64,000 nt of DNA from Gordonia sp. 'Campus' (GTDB lineage: Bacteria > Actinomycetota > Actinomycetes > Mycobacteriales > Mycobacteriaceae), in assembly GCF_022206305.1 (NCBI RefSeq), contig NZ_JAKOIW010000003.1:248001-312000 (forward strand). Reading direction: 5' to 3'. Shown here in pieces: positions 46,169 to 55,788 of the stretch (position 1 is the stretch's first letter; the number at the start of each line of letters is the position of its first letter). Below the pieces are notes generated by a model. The model was not told the DNA's origin. It ran no database searches and saw nothing but the letters and a program-made list of their open reading frames with translations. A program made the translations under genes and the position numbers.

Positions 46169-48361
46169 ATGTCTGACCGGATCACCGTCAACGGGTTGCA
46201 GGTCGCTACGGTCCTGCACGACTTCATCAACCACGAGGCGTTGCCCGGTACCGGTGTAGATGCGGACGCCTTCTGGGCCGGCGCAGCATCGGTGATCGCC
46301 GATCTCGCCCCGCGCAACCGCGATCTCCTCGCCGTTCGTGACGACTTGCAGGCCAAGCTCGACGCCTGGCACCGCGATCACAAGCGCGCCGACCTGACCC
46401 CCGGGACCGCCGACTTCGACGCGTACAAGTCGTACCTGACCGAGATCGGTTACCTCGTCGAGGTGCCCGCGGACTTCCAGATCACCACCTCCGGCGTCGA
46501 CCGCGAGATCGCCGACACCGCCGGTCCGCAGCTCGTGGTCCCGGTCCTGAACGCGCGATTCGCCCTCAACGCCTCCAACGCACGCTGGGGTTCGCTCTAC
46601 GACGCGCTCTACGGCACCGACGCGATCCCGGAGACCGACGGAGCCGAGAAGGGCAAGTCGTACAACAAGGTCCGCGGCGACAAGGTCATCGCCTACGCCA
46701 AGGACTTCCTCGACAAGGCCGTGCCGCTCGAACAGTGCAGCTACACCGATGTACGGTCCTTCGCCGTCGTCGACAACGCGCTCCAGGTGACGCTCGACGG
46801 CGACAAGACCTCGACTCTCGCCGATCCGACCGCCTTCGTCGGGTACCGGGGCGACGCCGCCTCACCGACGTCGATCCTGTTGCGCAACAACGGGCTCCAC
46901 CTCGACATCGAGATCGACCCGTCGTCGCCGATCGGTTCGACCGATCCGGCAGGCATCAAGGACGTCGTCGTCGAGTCCGCGATCACCACGATCATGGACT
47001 TCGAGGACTCGGTCGCCGCGGTCGACGCCGAGGACAAGGTCATCGGTTACCGCAACTGGCTGGGCCTCAACAAGGGCGATCTCGCCGAAGAGGTCAGCAA
47101 GGGCGGCAAGACCTTCACCCGTGTGCTCAACGGCAACCGCGAGTACACCGCGCCCGACGGCGCCACGTTCGACCTGCACGGGCGTTCGCTGCTGTTCGTC
47201 CGCAACGTCGGACACCTGATGACCAACGACGCCATCCTCGACGCCGACGGCAACGAGGTCCCCGAAGGAATCCTCGACGGCCTGATCACGTCGCTGATCG
47301 GCATCCACGGTATGTCCGATGACGGACTGCAGAACTCGCGGACGGGTTCGGTCTACATCGTGAAGCCGAAGATGCACGGCCCCGACGAGGTCGCCTTCAC
47401 CGTCGAGTTGTTCGGCCGCGTCGAGAAGGTCCTCGGCCTGCCGGAGAACACCCTCAAGGTCGGGATCATGGACGAGGAGCGCCGCACGACGGTGAACCTC
47501 AAGGCCTGCATCAAGGCAGCATCCGAGCGCGTCGTCTTCATCAACACCGGCTTCCTCGATCGCACCGGCGACGAGATCCACACGTCGATGGAAGCCGGCG
47601 CGATGGTGCGCAAGGGCGAGATGAAGCAGCAGACCTGGATCGGCGCCTACGAGAACTTCAACGTCGACACCGGCCTGCACGCGGGTCTCCAGCACAAGGC
47701 GCAAATCGGCAAGGGCATGTGGGCCATGCCCGACCTGATGGCCGACATGCTCGAGCAGAAGATCGGGCATCCCAGGTCCGGCGCCACCACCGCGTGGGTT
47801 CCGTCGCCGACGGCCGCCACCCTGCACGCACTCCACTACCACCAGGTGGATGTGTTCGAGCGCCAGGACGAGATCGCCAAGCGCGATCCCGCCTCCGTCG
47901 ACGACGTCCTGACCATTCCCCTCGCACCCAAGACCGATTGGTCCGATGAGGAGAAGCAACAGGAACTCGACAACAACTGCCAGTCGATCCTGGGCTACGT
48001 CGTCCGCTGGATCGATCAGGGCGTCGGCTGCTCGAAGGTGCCCGACATCCATGACGTCGCACTGATGGAAGACCGTGCCACACTGCGTATCTCGAGCCAG
48101 TTGCTGTCCAACTGGCTGCGGCACGGCATCGTGAGCGAAGCCGACGTCGTCGCGTCGCTGGAGCGCATGGCACCGGTTGTCGACCGTCAGAACGCCGGTG
48201 ACGCCACCTACCGTCCGATGGCGCCCGACTTCGCCTCGAACATCGCGTTCCAGGCGGCCAAGGAGCTGATCCTCGAGGGGACGACCCAGCCCAGCGGTTA
48301 CACCGAGCCGATCCTGCACCGGCGCCGCCGGGAGTACAAGGCCGCAAACCCGGCGGGCTGA
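46169..48361 (+). CDS. glcB: Malate synthase G
   Basis: The glyoxylate-shunt enzyme condensing glyoxylate with acetyl-CoA to malate, monomeric, 730 residues against 741 in M. tuberculosis. Family text includes [16 protein letters not shown] (about residues 131-146), [19 protein letters not shown] (272-290), [16 protein letters not shown] and [16 protein letters not shown]. It is needed for growth on fatty acids and acetate. ATG 46169 follows GAAAGG at 46156-46161. It begins 36 bp after the preceding gene and ends at a strong hairpin, so it may have its own promoter or share the upstream operon. Confidence 0.98.
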   Translation: MSDRITVNGLQVATVLHDFINHEALPGTGVDADAFWAGAASVIADLAPRNRDLLAVRDDLQAKLDAWHRDHKRADLTPGTADFDAYKSYLTEIGYLVEVPADFQITTSGVDREIADTAGPQLVVPVLNARFALNASNARWGSLYDALYGTDAIPETDGAEKGKSYNKVRGDKVIAYAKDFLDKAVPLEQCSYTDVRSFAVVDNALQVTLDGDKTSTLADPTAFVGYRGDAASPTSILLRNNGLHLDIEIDPSSPIGSTDPAGIKDVVVESAITTIMDFEDSVAAVDAEDKVIGYRNWLGLNKGDLAEEVSKGGKTFTRVLNGNREYTAPDGATFDLHGRSLLFVRNVGHLMTNDAILDADGNEVPEGILDGLITSLIGIHGMSDDGLQNSRTGSVYIVKPKMHGPDEVAFTVELFGRVEKVLGLPENTLKVGIMDEERRTTVNLKACIKAASERVVFINTGFLDRTGDEIHTSMEAGAMVRKGEMKQQTWIGAYENFNVDTGLHAGLQHKAQIGKGMWAMPDLMADMLEQKIGHPRSGATTAWVPSPTAATLHALHYHQVDVFERQDEIAKRDPASVDDVLTIPLAPKTDWSDEEKQQELDNNCQSILGYVVRWIDQGVGCSKVPDIHDVALMEDRATLRISSQLLSNWLRHGIVSEADVVASLERMAPVVDRQNAGDATYRPMAPDFASNIAFQAAKELILEGTTQPSGYTEPILHRRRREYKAANPAG

Positions 48362-48382
48362 GCGCGCGGGTTCCGACGTAGG

Positions 48383-48426
48383 CGATACGACCGTGCCGAA
48401 CCGCCCAGGATCGGCACGGCGTATCG
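48383..48426 (+). terminator. Terminator hairpin of glcB
   Basis: CGATACG-A-CCGTGCCGA (48383-48399) pairs with TCGGCACGGCGTATCG (48411-48426), 16 bp with a single bulged A and an 11-nt loop. It lies 22 bp past the glcB stop. Confidence 0.7.
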
Positions 48427-48501
48427 TCGTACCCTGCACTGCGCATCGGGTCGCCACGGCCGACCGGGCGAGGGACGCACCGAGCAGGGAGGGCATCGGC
48501 G

Positions 48502-49737
48502 TTGGCACATCACCGGAGTAGCGGCGGGGAGAGCATCCGTAGCCGCGGCGTGAGCCGAGGTGTCGTCGCCGCCCTCTTGTCGATCCTGCTCATCGCCGCC
48601 GTCGTCGTCACCTGGCAGGACCTGGGCGACCAGATCGACCGGCAGGCCGAGGAAGCTGCGGCGCAATGCGTCGAGGGACGCGCCGAGGTACCGATCGTCG
48701 CCGATCCCGACATCGCACCCGGGCTCGCGGCCATCGCAAGCAAACTCGCCGAGAGCGCTCCGGTCGTCCGCGACCGATGCGTCACCGTGGCCGTCCGACC
48801 GGGCGACGCAAAGATCACCCTCGACGGACTCGCCGGAACCTGGGACACCGCGTCGATGGGCGCCCGTCCAGCTGCCTGGGTACCGCAGTCGTCGGTGTGG
48901 TCGGCCGACCTGGCCGCCGCGAAACCCGACGCCATCGAGGGCGACACCAGATCCCTCGTGTCGACGCCGGTGGTTCTCGCGGTGTCACCCGCCCTGAACG
49001 ACGCGGTGGGCGCCGACCTCGACTGGTCGCAGATCCCAACTCTTCAGCGCCGGGACAACTCCCTCGCCGACGTGGGTCTGCCGGGCTGGGGCTCGTTGCG
49101 CATGGCGATGCCGATCGGCGCCCAGTCCGACGCGAGCGCGTTGGCCGCGCAAGCGGTCGCCACGCGTGTGACCCGCACATCCGGGCCCCTCACCGCCGCC
49201 GACGCGGAGTCACCTCGGGTCAGTTCGAGCGTCCGGGCGATGCTGGAGGGCGCGCCGCTGTCCCCCGACGGCACCCCCAAAGGCGCTGCGACGCTGATCG
49301 CCGACGCCCCGGACCCGGCGAAGGCCGCCATCCACGTGGTCCCGATCACCGAACAGCAGCTGTTCCAGATGACGCGAGCCGACACCCGCCCCCGGCTGGC
49401 CGAGCTCGTCCCCGGCGGCCCCACGCCGATCGCGGACTATCCGATCGTGCGCCTCTCGGGCACCGACGTCGCCGACTTCGCGGCCGACGCCGTGGCCGAG
49501 TTCATCGAGTTCGCCTCACAACCCGAGCAGTTGCAACTGCTCACCGAACTCGGGTTCCGTGGCGCCGCCCCGATGCCGAAACCCACACCGACCGTTTCCT
49601 TCCCCCGCACACCCAACCCGATGCCCACCCCGGAGAACGGGGCGATCGTCGCGATCAACCGGCTGGTTTACGGGCCCGCCAGCGTGCCGGCGAGTTCGAG
49701 CGCGCCGGCGGTGCCGTCGGGAACCGCGGGCAGCTGA
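48502..49737 (+). CDS. Membrane-anchored extracellular protein, Rv1836c-like but short
   Basis: A 411-residue protein with one N-terminal transmembrane helix (about 18-38) and an extracytoplasmic substrate-binding-like domain (about 60-345) containing WVPQSSVWSADLAAAKPD. A Pro/Ser-rich tail ends the protein. It holds the place of M. tuberculosis Rv1836c, which as I recall is much longer and has a von Willebrand A domain with MIDAS residues; no such domain is seen here. The start is TTG 48502, chosen for a strong GGAGGG at 48488-48493 with 8-nt spacing. It is convergent with gcvP. Function unknown. Confidence 0.75.
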   Translation: MAHHRSSGGESIRSRGVSRGVVAALLSILLIAAVVVTWQDLGDQIDRQAEEAAAQCVEGRAEVPIVADPDIAPGLAAIASKLAESAPVVRDRCVTVAVRPGDAKITLDGLAGTWDTASMGARPAAWVPQSSVWSADLAAAKPDAIEGDTRSLVSTPVVLAVSPALNDAVGADLDWSQIPTLQRRDNSLADVGLPGWGSLRMAMPIGAQSDASALAAQAVATRVTRTSGPLTAADAESPRVSSSVRAMLEGAPLSPDGTPKGAATLIADAPDPAKAAIHVVPITEQQLFQMTRADTRPRLAELVPGGPTPIADYPIVRLSGTDVADFAADAVAEFIEFASQPEQLQLLTELGFRGAAPMPKPTPTVSFPRTPNPMPTPENGAIVAINRLVYGPASVPASSSAPAVPSGTAGS

Positions 49738-49750
49738 CCCGCGGTTCCCG
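49718..49750. terminator. Perfect 13-bp hairpin between convergent genes
   Basis: CGGGAACCGCGGG (49718-49730) and CCCGCGGTTCCCG (49738-49750) pair perfectly with a 7-nt loop that contains the TGA stop 49735-49737. It lies 8 bp from the gcvP stop and suits both strands. Confidence 0.75.
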
Positions 49751-49758
49751 CGCGCGAC

Positions 49759-52692
49759 TCAGCTGCTGTACGCCTCGATCGGCGGGCAGCTGCACACGAG
49801 GTTCCGATCCCCGAACACCCCGTCGATCCGACGGACGGACGGCCAGACCTTGGCCCGCGCCCCCGCCGACGGAAGCCCCTGCGGGTAGGCCGCGATCTCG
49901 CGCGAATACGGGTGATCCCACTCGCCGACGAGTGCTTCGGCCGTGTGCGGCGCACCGCGGAGCGGGTTGTCGTCGGCCGGCCATTCACCTCGGCCCACGA
50001 GCTCGATCTCTTCGCGGATGGCGATCATCGCCTCGCAGAACGCGTCGATCTCGTCGAGGTTCTCGCTCTCGGTCGGCTCGACCATGAGGGTGCCCGCGAC
50101 GGGGAAGCTCATCGTCGGGGCATGGAAACCGTAGTCGGCGAGGCGCTTTGCCACATCGTCGACGGTGACGCCGCTCGCCTTCGTGATCCCGCGGAGGTCG
50201 AGGATGCACTCGTGGGCGACGAAACCGTCGTCGCCGGTGTAGAGCACGGGATAGTGCTCGCCGAGGCGCTTGGCGACGTAGTTGGCGGCCGCGATCGCCG
50301 TCAGGGTCGCCCGGCGCAGGCCGGCCGCCCCCATCATCGCGATGTAGGCGTACGTGATCGGCAGGATGGCCGCCGATCCATAAGGCGCAGCGGCGATCGT
50401 CGCCGTGCCGGGCAGTTCCTCGGCGAGGGGGTGCCCGGGGAGGAAGGGTGCCAGGTGATCGCGGACCGCGACCGGTCCGACGCCGGGACCGCCACCACCG
50501 TGCGGGATGCAGAACGTCTTGTGCAGGTTCAGGTGACTGACGTCGCCGCCGAAGTGGCCGGGCCGGGCGACGCCGACCAGCGCGTTGAGGTTGGCGCCGT
50601 CGACGTAGACCTGGCCACCGGCGTCGTGGACGGCACCGCAGACCTCGCGGACGTCGTGCTCGAACACCCCGTGCGTGGACGGATAGGTGATCATGATGGC
50701 CGCGACCCGCCCCTCGTTGGCGGCGATCTTCTCCCGCAGGTCGTCGAGATCGACGTCGCCGTTGTCACGGCAGGACACGACGACGACGCGCATCCCGGCC
50801 ATGACCGCCGACGCCGCATTGGTGCCGTGTGCACTCGACGGGATGAGACAGACATCCCGGTCCAGGTCGCCACGGCTGCGGTGATATCCGCGGATGGCGA
50901 GCAGTCCGGCGAACTCGCCCTGCGAACCCGCGTTCGGTTGCAGGCTGACACGGTCATAGCCGGTGACGGCGACGAGCCAGTCCTCGAGTGTCGAGATGAG
51001 TTCACGGATCCCGACCGTGTCCTCGGCCGGGGCGAACGGATGCAGCTGCGCGAACCCGGGCCACGTGATGGGTTCCATCTCGGTGGTCGCGTTGAGTTTC
51101 ATCGTGCACGAGCCCAGCGGGATCATGCTTCGGTCCAGCGCGATGTCCTTGTCGGACAACGCCCTCAGGTAACGCAGCATCGCCGTCTCGGTGCGGTACC
51201 GGTTGAACGCCGGGTGGGTGAGGAACTCGGTGGTGCGGTTCTCGATCGGCTGCGCGAACGACCGCGGTGTCACGCCGGCGACGTCGAAGGCCCGGAGAAC
51301 CGCATCGAGGTCGGCGTCGGTGGTCGTCTCGTCGCAGGCGATCGCGACCGTGTCGGCGTCGACGCGACGCAGGTTGATCCCTTCCCGACGCGCACGCTCG
51401 ACGATGACGTCGGCGTTGCCGGGTGTGCGGACCTCGATGGTGTCGAAGAAGTTCGCATGGGCGACAGACAACCCACCTGCGGCGAGCGAATCCGCCAGAC
51501 GGGCGGCGGCGGCGTGCGTACGTCGTGCGATCGCCCGCAGACCGTCCGCACCGTGATACGACGCGTACATGGCGGCCATCACGGCCAGCAACACCTGCGC
51601 GGTGCAGATGTTGCTGGTCGCCTTTTCACGACGGATGTGCTGTTCGCGGGTCTGCAGCGCCAGACGGTAGGCCAGGTTCCCGTCCGCGTCCTTGGAGATG
51701 CCGACGAGGCGCCCCGGAAGCTGGCGGGCGTGCCGCGAACCCACCGCCAGGTATCCGGCGTGGGGACCGCCGAAGCCCATGGGGACGCCGAAACGCTGTG
51801 TCGTGCCGAAGCAGACGTCCGCGCCCTGCTCCCCCGGCGGAGTGATGAGGGTGAGCGCGAGCAGGTCACCACCGACCGCGACGAGCGCACCGCGGTCATG
51901 GGCGGTCTCGATGATTCCCGCGGCGTCGACAACCCGTCCGGACGCGCCGGGCACCTGGAGGATCACGCCGAAGAATTCGCCGTCGGGCAGCCCTTGCCCG
52001 GGCAGATCCGGGTGCAGTGACGCCTCGACGACCTCGATTCCCAGCGGTTCGGCCCGGGTGTCGATGACGGCGCGCGTCTGCGGGAAGAGATCGGCGTCGA
52101 CGACGACGCGGGGAGACTTCGACTTGCCCGCCCGACGCATGAGAGTCATCGCCTCGGCCGCGGCGGTCGCCTCGTCGAGCATGGACGCGTTGGCCACCTC
52201 CATGCCCGTGAGGTCGGCGACCATGGTCTGGAAGTTCAACAAGGCTTCGAGCCGGCCCTGGCTGATCTCCGGCTGATAAGGCGTGTACGCCGTGTACCAG
52301 GCCGGGTTCTCCAGGACGTTGCGCAGGATGACGCCCGGGGTGTGGGTGCCGTAGTACCCGAGACCGATCATCGAGCGCGCGACCGTGTTACGCGCCGCGA
52401 GATCGCCGAGCTGCGCGAGCACCTCGGACTCGCTGAGCGGTTGAGGCAAGGCGCCCAGCACGTTCGAGTCGAGTTCGTCGGCGATAACGGCCGGCACGAC
52501 GCGGTGGGCCAGGTCGTCGAGCGAGGAGACGTCGATCGCGTCGAGCATGCGTCGGGTCTCGTCCGCGTCGGGGCCCACGTGCCGGTCGACGAAACGGTCG
52601 GAGGGAGTGATCACGGCGGCGGGCAGGGTCCCGTCGGGAGTCGACGCATCAGGGGTGGGCGCATCGGGGTTGGGCGCATCGGGGTTGGGCAC
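49759..52692 (-). CDS. gcvP: Glycine dehydrogenase (decarboxylating), P-protein of the glycine cleavage system
   Basis: A pyridoxal-phosphate enzyme that decarboxylates glycine and passes the aminomethyl group to lipoyl-GcvH. It is the long single-chain form (977 residues from this start). The PLP Lys is Lys725 in [30 protein letters not shown] and [14 protein letters not shown] are family landmarks. The start is uncertain: GTG 52692 (GAGAGG upstream), GTG 52731 (GGGGGAGGG upstream) and GTG 52614 are all possible; the last would drop the repeat-encoded PNPDA head. Transcription passes a tandem glycine riboswitch. gcvH lies 3.4 kb upstream; gcvT is not in the window. Confidence 0.95.
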   Translation of the reverse strand: MPNPDAPNPDAPTPDASTPDGTLPAAVITPSDRFVDRHVGPDADETRRMLDAIDVSSLDDLAHRVVPAVIADELDSNVLGALPQPLSESEVLAQLGDLAARNTVARSMIGLGYYGTHTPGVILRNVLENPAWYTAYTPYQPEISQGRLEALLNFQTMVADLTGMEVANASMLDEATAAAEAMTLMRRAGKSKSPRVVVDADLFPQTRAVIDTRAEPLGIEVVEASLHPDLPGQGLPDGEFFGVILQVPGASGRVVDAAGIIETAHDRGALVAVGGDLLALTLITPPGEQGADVCFGTTQRFGVPMGFGGPHAGYLAVGSRHARQLPGRLVGISKDADGNLAYRLALQTREQHIRREKATSNICTAQVLLAVMAAMYASYHGADGLRAIARRTHAAAARLADSLAAGGLSVAHANFFDTIEVRTPGNADVIVERARREGINLRRVDADTVAIACDETTTDADLDAVLRAFDVAGVTPRSFAQPIENRTTEFLTHPAFNRYRTETAMLRYLRALSDKDIALDRSMIPLGSCTMKLNATTEMEPITWPGFAQLHPFAPAEDTVGIRELISTLEDWLVAVTGYDRVSLQPNAGSQGEFAGLLAIRGYHRSRGDLDRDVCLIPSSAHGTNAASAVMAGMRVVVVSCRDNGDVDLDDLREKIAANEGRVAAIMITYPSTHGVFEHDVREVCGAVHDAGGQVYVDGANLNALVGVARPGHFGGDVSHLNLHKTFCIPHGGGGPGVGPVAVRDHLAPFLPGHPLAEELPGTATIAAAPYGSAAILPITYAYIAMMGAAGLRRATLTAIAAANYVAKRLGEHYPVLYTGDDGFVAHECILDLRGITKASGVTVDDVAKRLADYGFHAPTMSFPVAGTLMVEPTESENLDEIDAFCEAMIAIREEIELVGRGEWPADDNPLRGAPHTAEALVGEWDHPYSREIAAYPQGLPSAGARAKVWPSVRRIDGVFGDRNLVCSCPPIEAYSS
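52642..52686. repeat. Three 15-bp tandem repeats in the gcvP 5' end
   Basis: Units 52642-52656, 52657-52671 and 52672-52686; the last two are identical (GGGCGCATCGGGGTT). If translated from 52692 or 52731 they encode repeated [10 protein letters not shown]. Confidence 0.85.
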
Positions 52693-52716
52693 GGTCGAGG
52701 ACAACCTCTCGCAGGC

Positions 52717-52735
52717 GCCGGTGAAGGGCACCGGC
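52717..52735 (-). promoter_or_regulatory. Hairpin covering an alternative gcvP start codon
   Basis: On the minus strand GCCGGTG, loop CCCTT, then CACCGGC form a 7-bp stem. The GTG of the left arm is the candidate start at 52731, downstream of the riboswitch. It could be a translational gate, but no alternative pairing was demonstrated. Confidence 0.35.
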
Positions 52736-52777
52736 AGGCTGGCCCTCCCCCTCTGTCATGTCGTCGGCCGGAGCCGA

Positions 52778-52963
52778 GGGACGCCTGAGAGATTCGGCTG
52801 GCCCGCAACACTGCGGGCCGACCTTTCACCGTGGGCGGACGACGAGTCGTCACTTTCCAGAGACGTCGTCACCACCACGGTCCTGGGTGCCTGAGAGTTT
52901 GACGGAGAGGTGTTGCTCCTTCGGCGGCCACCGACCGAACGGTCAGAGGCGCTCTCCCGCAGC
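52778..52963 (-). ncRNA. Tandem glycine riboswitch upstream of gcvP
   Basis: Reading leftward, aptamer 1 (about 52963-52888) starts GCGGGAGAGC, has the core GCCGAAGGAGCAA, and ends CTCTCAGGC. After a short linker, aptamer 2 (about 52887-52778) has TCTCTGGAAAGT, CCCACGGTGAAAGG and a second CTCTCAGGC. These are the conserved elements of the Glycine riboswitch (gcvT motif). In the family, glycine binding turns expression on, raising glycine cleavage when glycine is plentiful. It serves gcvP only; gcvH is read separately. A TAGACT -10 candidate is at 52981-52986. Confidence 0.93.
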
Positions 52964-52980
52964 GTAGCGACGCGGGCTCG

Positions 52981-52986
52981 AGTCTA
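52981..52986 (-). promoter_or_regulatory. Candidate -10 (TAGACT) for the gcvP riboswitch transcript
   Basis: TAGACT on the minus strand would start RNA near 52974, about 11 nt before the first riboswitch helix. The site is between the riboswitch and the MerR gene stop at 53000. No clear -35 is seen. Confidence 0.4.
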
Positions 52987-52999
52987 CGCGGACCAAGGA

Positions 53000-53668
53000 C
53001 TACCCGGTGCGACGGGCACGGTTCTTGCGCCGCGCGGCGAGCTCGTCTTCGGGTGAGGTCTCGCTGACACCGCCGTCGGCGCGCTCACCGGGGAAGTCCG
53101 CGATGGTGCCGCTGAGTTCACGCATCGCACCGCTGACCGCGATACCGAACACGCCCTGTCCACCCTGTAGGAGGTCGACGACCTCTTCGGCGGACGTGCA
53201 CTCGTACACCGTCGTACCGTCGGAGAACAGAGTGATCCGAGCGAGATCCTCGACGCCGCGCTGGCGGAGATGGTCGACCGCGACCCGGATGTTCTGCAAG
53301 GAGATCCCGGTGTCGAGAAGCCGCTTCACGATCTTCAGGACGAGGATGTCCTTGAACGAGTAGAGACGCTGGCTGCCGGACCCGGCGGCTCCCCGGATGG
53401 ACGGCACGACGAGCGACGTGCGCGCCCAGTAATCGAGCTGGCGGTAGGTGATACCCGCGATCTGGCAGGCACTGGGCACCCGGTACCCGACCAGCTCATC
53501 CGGCACGGTGTCGTCGGGGAAGAGCCCCGGTGCGATGTCACCGAGACTGCCCTGCGTCGGAACGGCATTCGGACGGTCGGCCTGACCCGAGCCCGATGAC
53601 TCGGCCCCGGGGCGAGCAGCTGACGGGTCGCTCGACTTCTCTTCGTTGTCGACCGGACGATCGCCCAC
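53000..53668 (-). CDS. MerR-family transcriptional regulator (Rv1830/McdR-like)
   Basis: A 222-residue regulator. The MerR winged helix covers about residues 55-130 (VPSACQIAGITYRQLDYWART, then GSQRLYSFKDILVLKIVKRLLDTG), preceded by a disordered Pro/Ser head and followed by a domain ending in Arg/Lys (RRKNRARRTG). Its M. tuberculosis counterpart in the same place is Rv1830, reported to influence cell division. GTG 53668 is chosen for AGGGAG at 53675-53680 (6-nt spacing); the longer frame to 53731 lacks a signal. A 23-bp palindrome lies 185 bp upstream. Confidence 0.9.
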   Translation of the reverse strand: MGDRPVDNEEKSSDPSAARPGAESSGSGQADRPNAVPTQGSLGDIAPGLFPDDTVPDELVGYRVPSACQIAGITYRQLDYWARTSLVVPSIRGAAGSGSQRLYSFKDILVLKIVKRLLDTGISLQNIRVAVDHLRQRGVEDLARITLFSDGTTVYECTSAEEVVDLLQGGQGVFGIAVSGAMRELSGTIADFPGERADGGVSETSPEDELAARRKNRARRTG

Positions 53669-53852
53669 TTCTGACTCCCTCGCAAAGCTCGGATCGGACG
53701 CCGCACCACAGTGCCTGACATCCACGTCCACAGTACGCGGTCCAGGCCGTTCCGGGTCACCCGATGGTCCTCATCGGCCCATGTGTGGACCCGATGTTGC
53801 TGATGACGCTAGTGCGGCCGATGTCGGTGGATCAACGCGACTCGCCCTACGG

Positions 53853-53875
53853 CTCAACCTCAACTTGAGATTGAG
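53853..53875. promoter_or_regulatory. 23-bp near-perfect palindrome, candidate MerR-type operator
   Basis: The halves CTCAACCTCAA (53853-53863) and TTGAGATTGAG (53865-53875) flank one central base, and the site matches its own reverse complement at 20 of 23 positions. The CCTCAA/TTGAG pattern resembles MerR-family sites such as that of SoxR. It lies between the DUF151 stop and the MerR gene start, in a 262-bp non-coding interval. Confidence 0.55.
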
Positions 53876-53930
53876 ACAAACGGTGATCGGGCGGTGTCCA
53901 TTCCGTGATCAGGAGCGGACGGCGAGGCGC

Positions 53931-54446
53931 TCAGGCGCCGCCGCTGGCCTTGAAGTCGTCCGGGGACACGTTGTCGAGGAACTCCTTGAACTTCTCGACC
54001 TCGTCCTCTTTGACCTCTTCGGCCGGGGCCTCTGCGGTCTCGTCGGAATCCTCGTCGGGGATCAACAGGCCGGCCTCGGCGAGGACCTCCTCGTCGGCGA
54101 TGATCGGCACCTCGGCGCGCATCGCGACCGCGATCGAATCCGAGGGCCGAGCCGAGACGCGAAGGTCACCGCTGAAGACCATCTCGGCGTAGAACGTGCC
54201 CTCTTGCATGTCGACGATCCGGACCTCGAGAAGCGTCTGCCCGAACTCCTTGATCAAGTTCACGATGAGATCATGAGTGAGCGGACGGGGAGGCTCGATT
54301 CCCTTCTGGCGCAACGCTATCGAGGCAGCTTCGCTCTGCCCGATCCAGATCGGCAGGTAGCGCTCGCCGTCGACCTCGCGCAGCAACAGCACGGGCTGGC
54401 TCTGCGGGGGCTCGACCCTGATGCCCACCACACGCATCTCGCTCAT
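53931..54446 (-). CDS. Bifunctional nuclease family protein (DUF151)
   Basis: A 171-residue protein of the DUF151/BFN family. The fold core is LREVDGERYLPIWIGQSEAASI (about residues 22-43) and AEMVFSGDLRVSARPSDSIAVA (about 88-109). A plant member has DNase/RNase activity; in actinobacteria the role is unknown. The C-terminal 35 residues are an acidic linker and helix. ATG 54446 has GGAGG at 54453-54457 (minus strand). It is always found between two MerR genes in this locus (Rv1828-Rv1829-Rv1830), implying linked function. Confidence 0.9.
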   Translation of the reverse strand: MSEMRVVGIRVEPPQSQPVLLLREVDGERYLPIWIGQSEAASIALRQKGIEPPRPLTHDLIVNLIKEFGQTLLEVRIVDMQEGTFYAEMVFSGDLRVSARPSDSIAVAMRAEVPIIADEEVLAEAGLLIPDEDSDETAEAPAEEVKEDEVEKFKEFLDNVSPDDFKASGGA

Positions 54447-54610
54447 CTCGCACCTCCCAGACGCCACATACGGCGCTCGATTAATGATCTCGACGCTACA
54501 CCGAGTACGCGGAGAGCGGCGGCCGACTCGCGGCGGCCTGCCACCGATCCTTGCTGTTCAACCGGCGCGCGACAACAGGTCCCGGGAAAGACCGCCTGCG
54601 GAGAAATGTG

Positions 54611-55333
54611 TCAGTCCAGTGCGCCGCGCACCGCGGCCTTGACGAGTTGGGTGTGCAACGTCACCGACAACGCGGCGATCTCGCGCACCAACTCCTCGGC
54701 GCGGTCGCGCGCGCCGGTTCCCTTGCCCTTGGCGATCGGGTTGGCGATCTGGGCGACGAGCCCGGCCTCGCGGTCGGCGGACACCTTGAACGCGCGGAGG
54801 TGCCGGGTCTCGAGCCCGTAGCTCGCGAGCGCTGCGGCCGCCTCGACCAGGCGCACGGCATCCTCGTCGAAGAAGCCCGCCGGGCCGGCACTCAACAGTC
54901 CGTTGCGCTGCAACTCCGTGACGAACGCCGAGTCGACGCCCGTTCGCTCGATCAGCGACTCGCGGGACACACGGCCGGCGCGGGCTCCGAAATCCGTGGC
55001 CGGTGCAACGGTCCCGCGTGCTGCGGACAGCACGCGGGTCCCGCCCGGACCGAACCCGCCGTCACCGTTGTCGATGGCGTCGAGTTGCTCTTTGATGACC
55101 TTCAGCGGGAGATAACGGTCCCGCTGGGCGGTCAGCACGAAACGCAGCCGATCGCAGTCGGCCTGGCTGAACCGCCGATAACCCGAAGGTGCCCGTTCCG
55201 GGGTCACCAGACCCTCCGACTCCAAGAATCGGATCTTCGAGATCGTGATGTCCGGGAAGTCATCACGCAATTGGGCGAGGACGGTGCCGATCGACATCGA
55301 TCCTTCGCCGCGGGGGGCCGTGGACGCCGTCAC
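54611..55333 (-). CDS. ftsR: MerR-family regulator FtsR (Rv1828-like)
   Basis: A 240-residue regulator. The N-terminal MerR helix-turn-helix reads FPDITISKIRFLESEGLV (about 26-43) and SGYRRFSQADCDRLRFVL. The C-terminal part has a second winged-helix-like segment (GFFDEDAVRLVEAAAAL). The homologue next to odhI in Corynebacterium glutamicum (FtsR) activates ftsZ, and Rv1828 lies next to garA in M. tuberculosis; position and sequence both match. GTG 55333 starts 5 bp after the garA stop, so it is coupled to garA. Confidence 0.9.
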   Translation of the reverse strand: MTASTAPRGEGSMSIGTVLAQLRDDFPDITISKIRFLESEGLVTPERAPSGYRRFSQADCDRLRFVLTAQRDRYLPLKVIKEQLDAIDNGDGGFGPGGTRVLSAARGTVAPATDFGARAGRVSRESLIERTGVDSAFVTELQRNGLLSAGPAGFFDEDAVRLVEAAAALASYGLETRHLRAFKVSADREAGLVAQIANPIAKGKGTGARDRAEELVREIAALSVTLHTQLVKAAVRGALD

Positions 55334-55338
55334 GGGTG

Positions 55339-55788
55339 TCAGGCGTCTGCTTCGTCGCGCGGGCCGCTGAGGAAGACCAGACGGAACTTGCCGATCTGAA
55401 CCTCGTCGCCATTGCTGAGCGATGCGGTGTCCACCGGTTCCCGATTGACGTAGGTCCCGTTGAGGCTGCCCACGTCGACGACCTGGAACTCGTTGTCGCC
55501 GAGCCGGAATTCGGCGTGACGGCGACTGACGGTCACGTCGTCGAGGAAGATGTCGCTGTCGGGGTGACGTCCCGCGGACGTCGTCGGCTGATCCAGGAGG
55601 AACCGCGACCCCGCATTGGGTCCTCGCTTCACGACAAGCAGCGCGGTCCCGGGCGCGAGTCGTTCGACTCCCGTCTCGGCCGGCTCACTCGAGGTACTCG
55701 TCCCGGCATCGAGCTCATTGATGAACTCCTCCCGGAACACCGAGGTGGTCTCCACCGGCGCCTCGAAGTCCCTGTCGTTTTCGCTCAC
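55339..55788 (-). CDS. garA: FHA-domain metabolic regulator GarA (OdhI-like)
   Basis: A 149-residue phosphorylation switch. Unphosphorylated GarA binds and inhibits 2-oxoglutarate dehydrogenase and steers glutamate metabolism; kinases PknB and PknG phosphorylate adjacent Thr residues. That site is intact as VETTSVFREEF (Thr14, Thr15). The FHA domain covers about residues 60-140, with SAGRHPDSDIFLDDVTVSRRHAEF and GSLNGTYVNREPV. GTG 55788 is preferred over GTG 55791 because AAGGAG (55794-55799, minus strand) is 5 nt away. It lies beside the glycine cleavage genes, consistent with control of nitrogen flux. Confidence 0.96.
   Translation of the reverse strand: MSENDRDFEAPVETTSVFREEFINELDAGTSTSSEPAETGVERLAPGTALLVVKRGPNAGSRFLLDQPTTSAGRHPDSDIFLDDVTVSRRHAEFRLGDNEFQVVDVGSLNGTYVNREPVDTASLSNGDEVQIGKFRLVFLSGPRDEADA

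Noticed and set aside
49912..52020. Long open frame antisense to gcvP
   Set aside because: Shadow of gcvP; no start signal and no family features.
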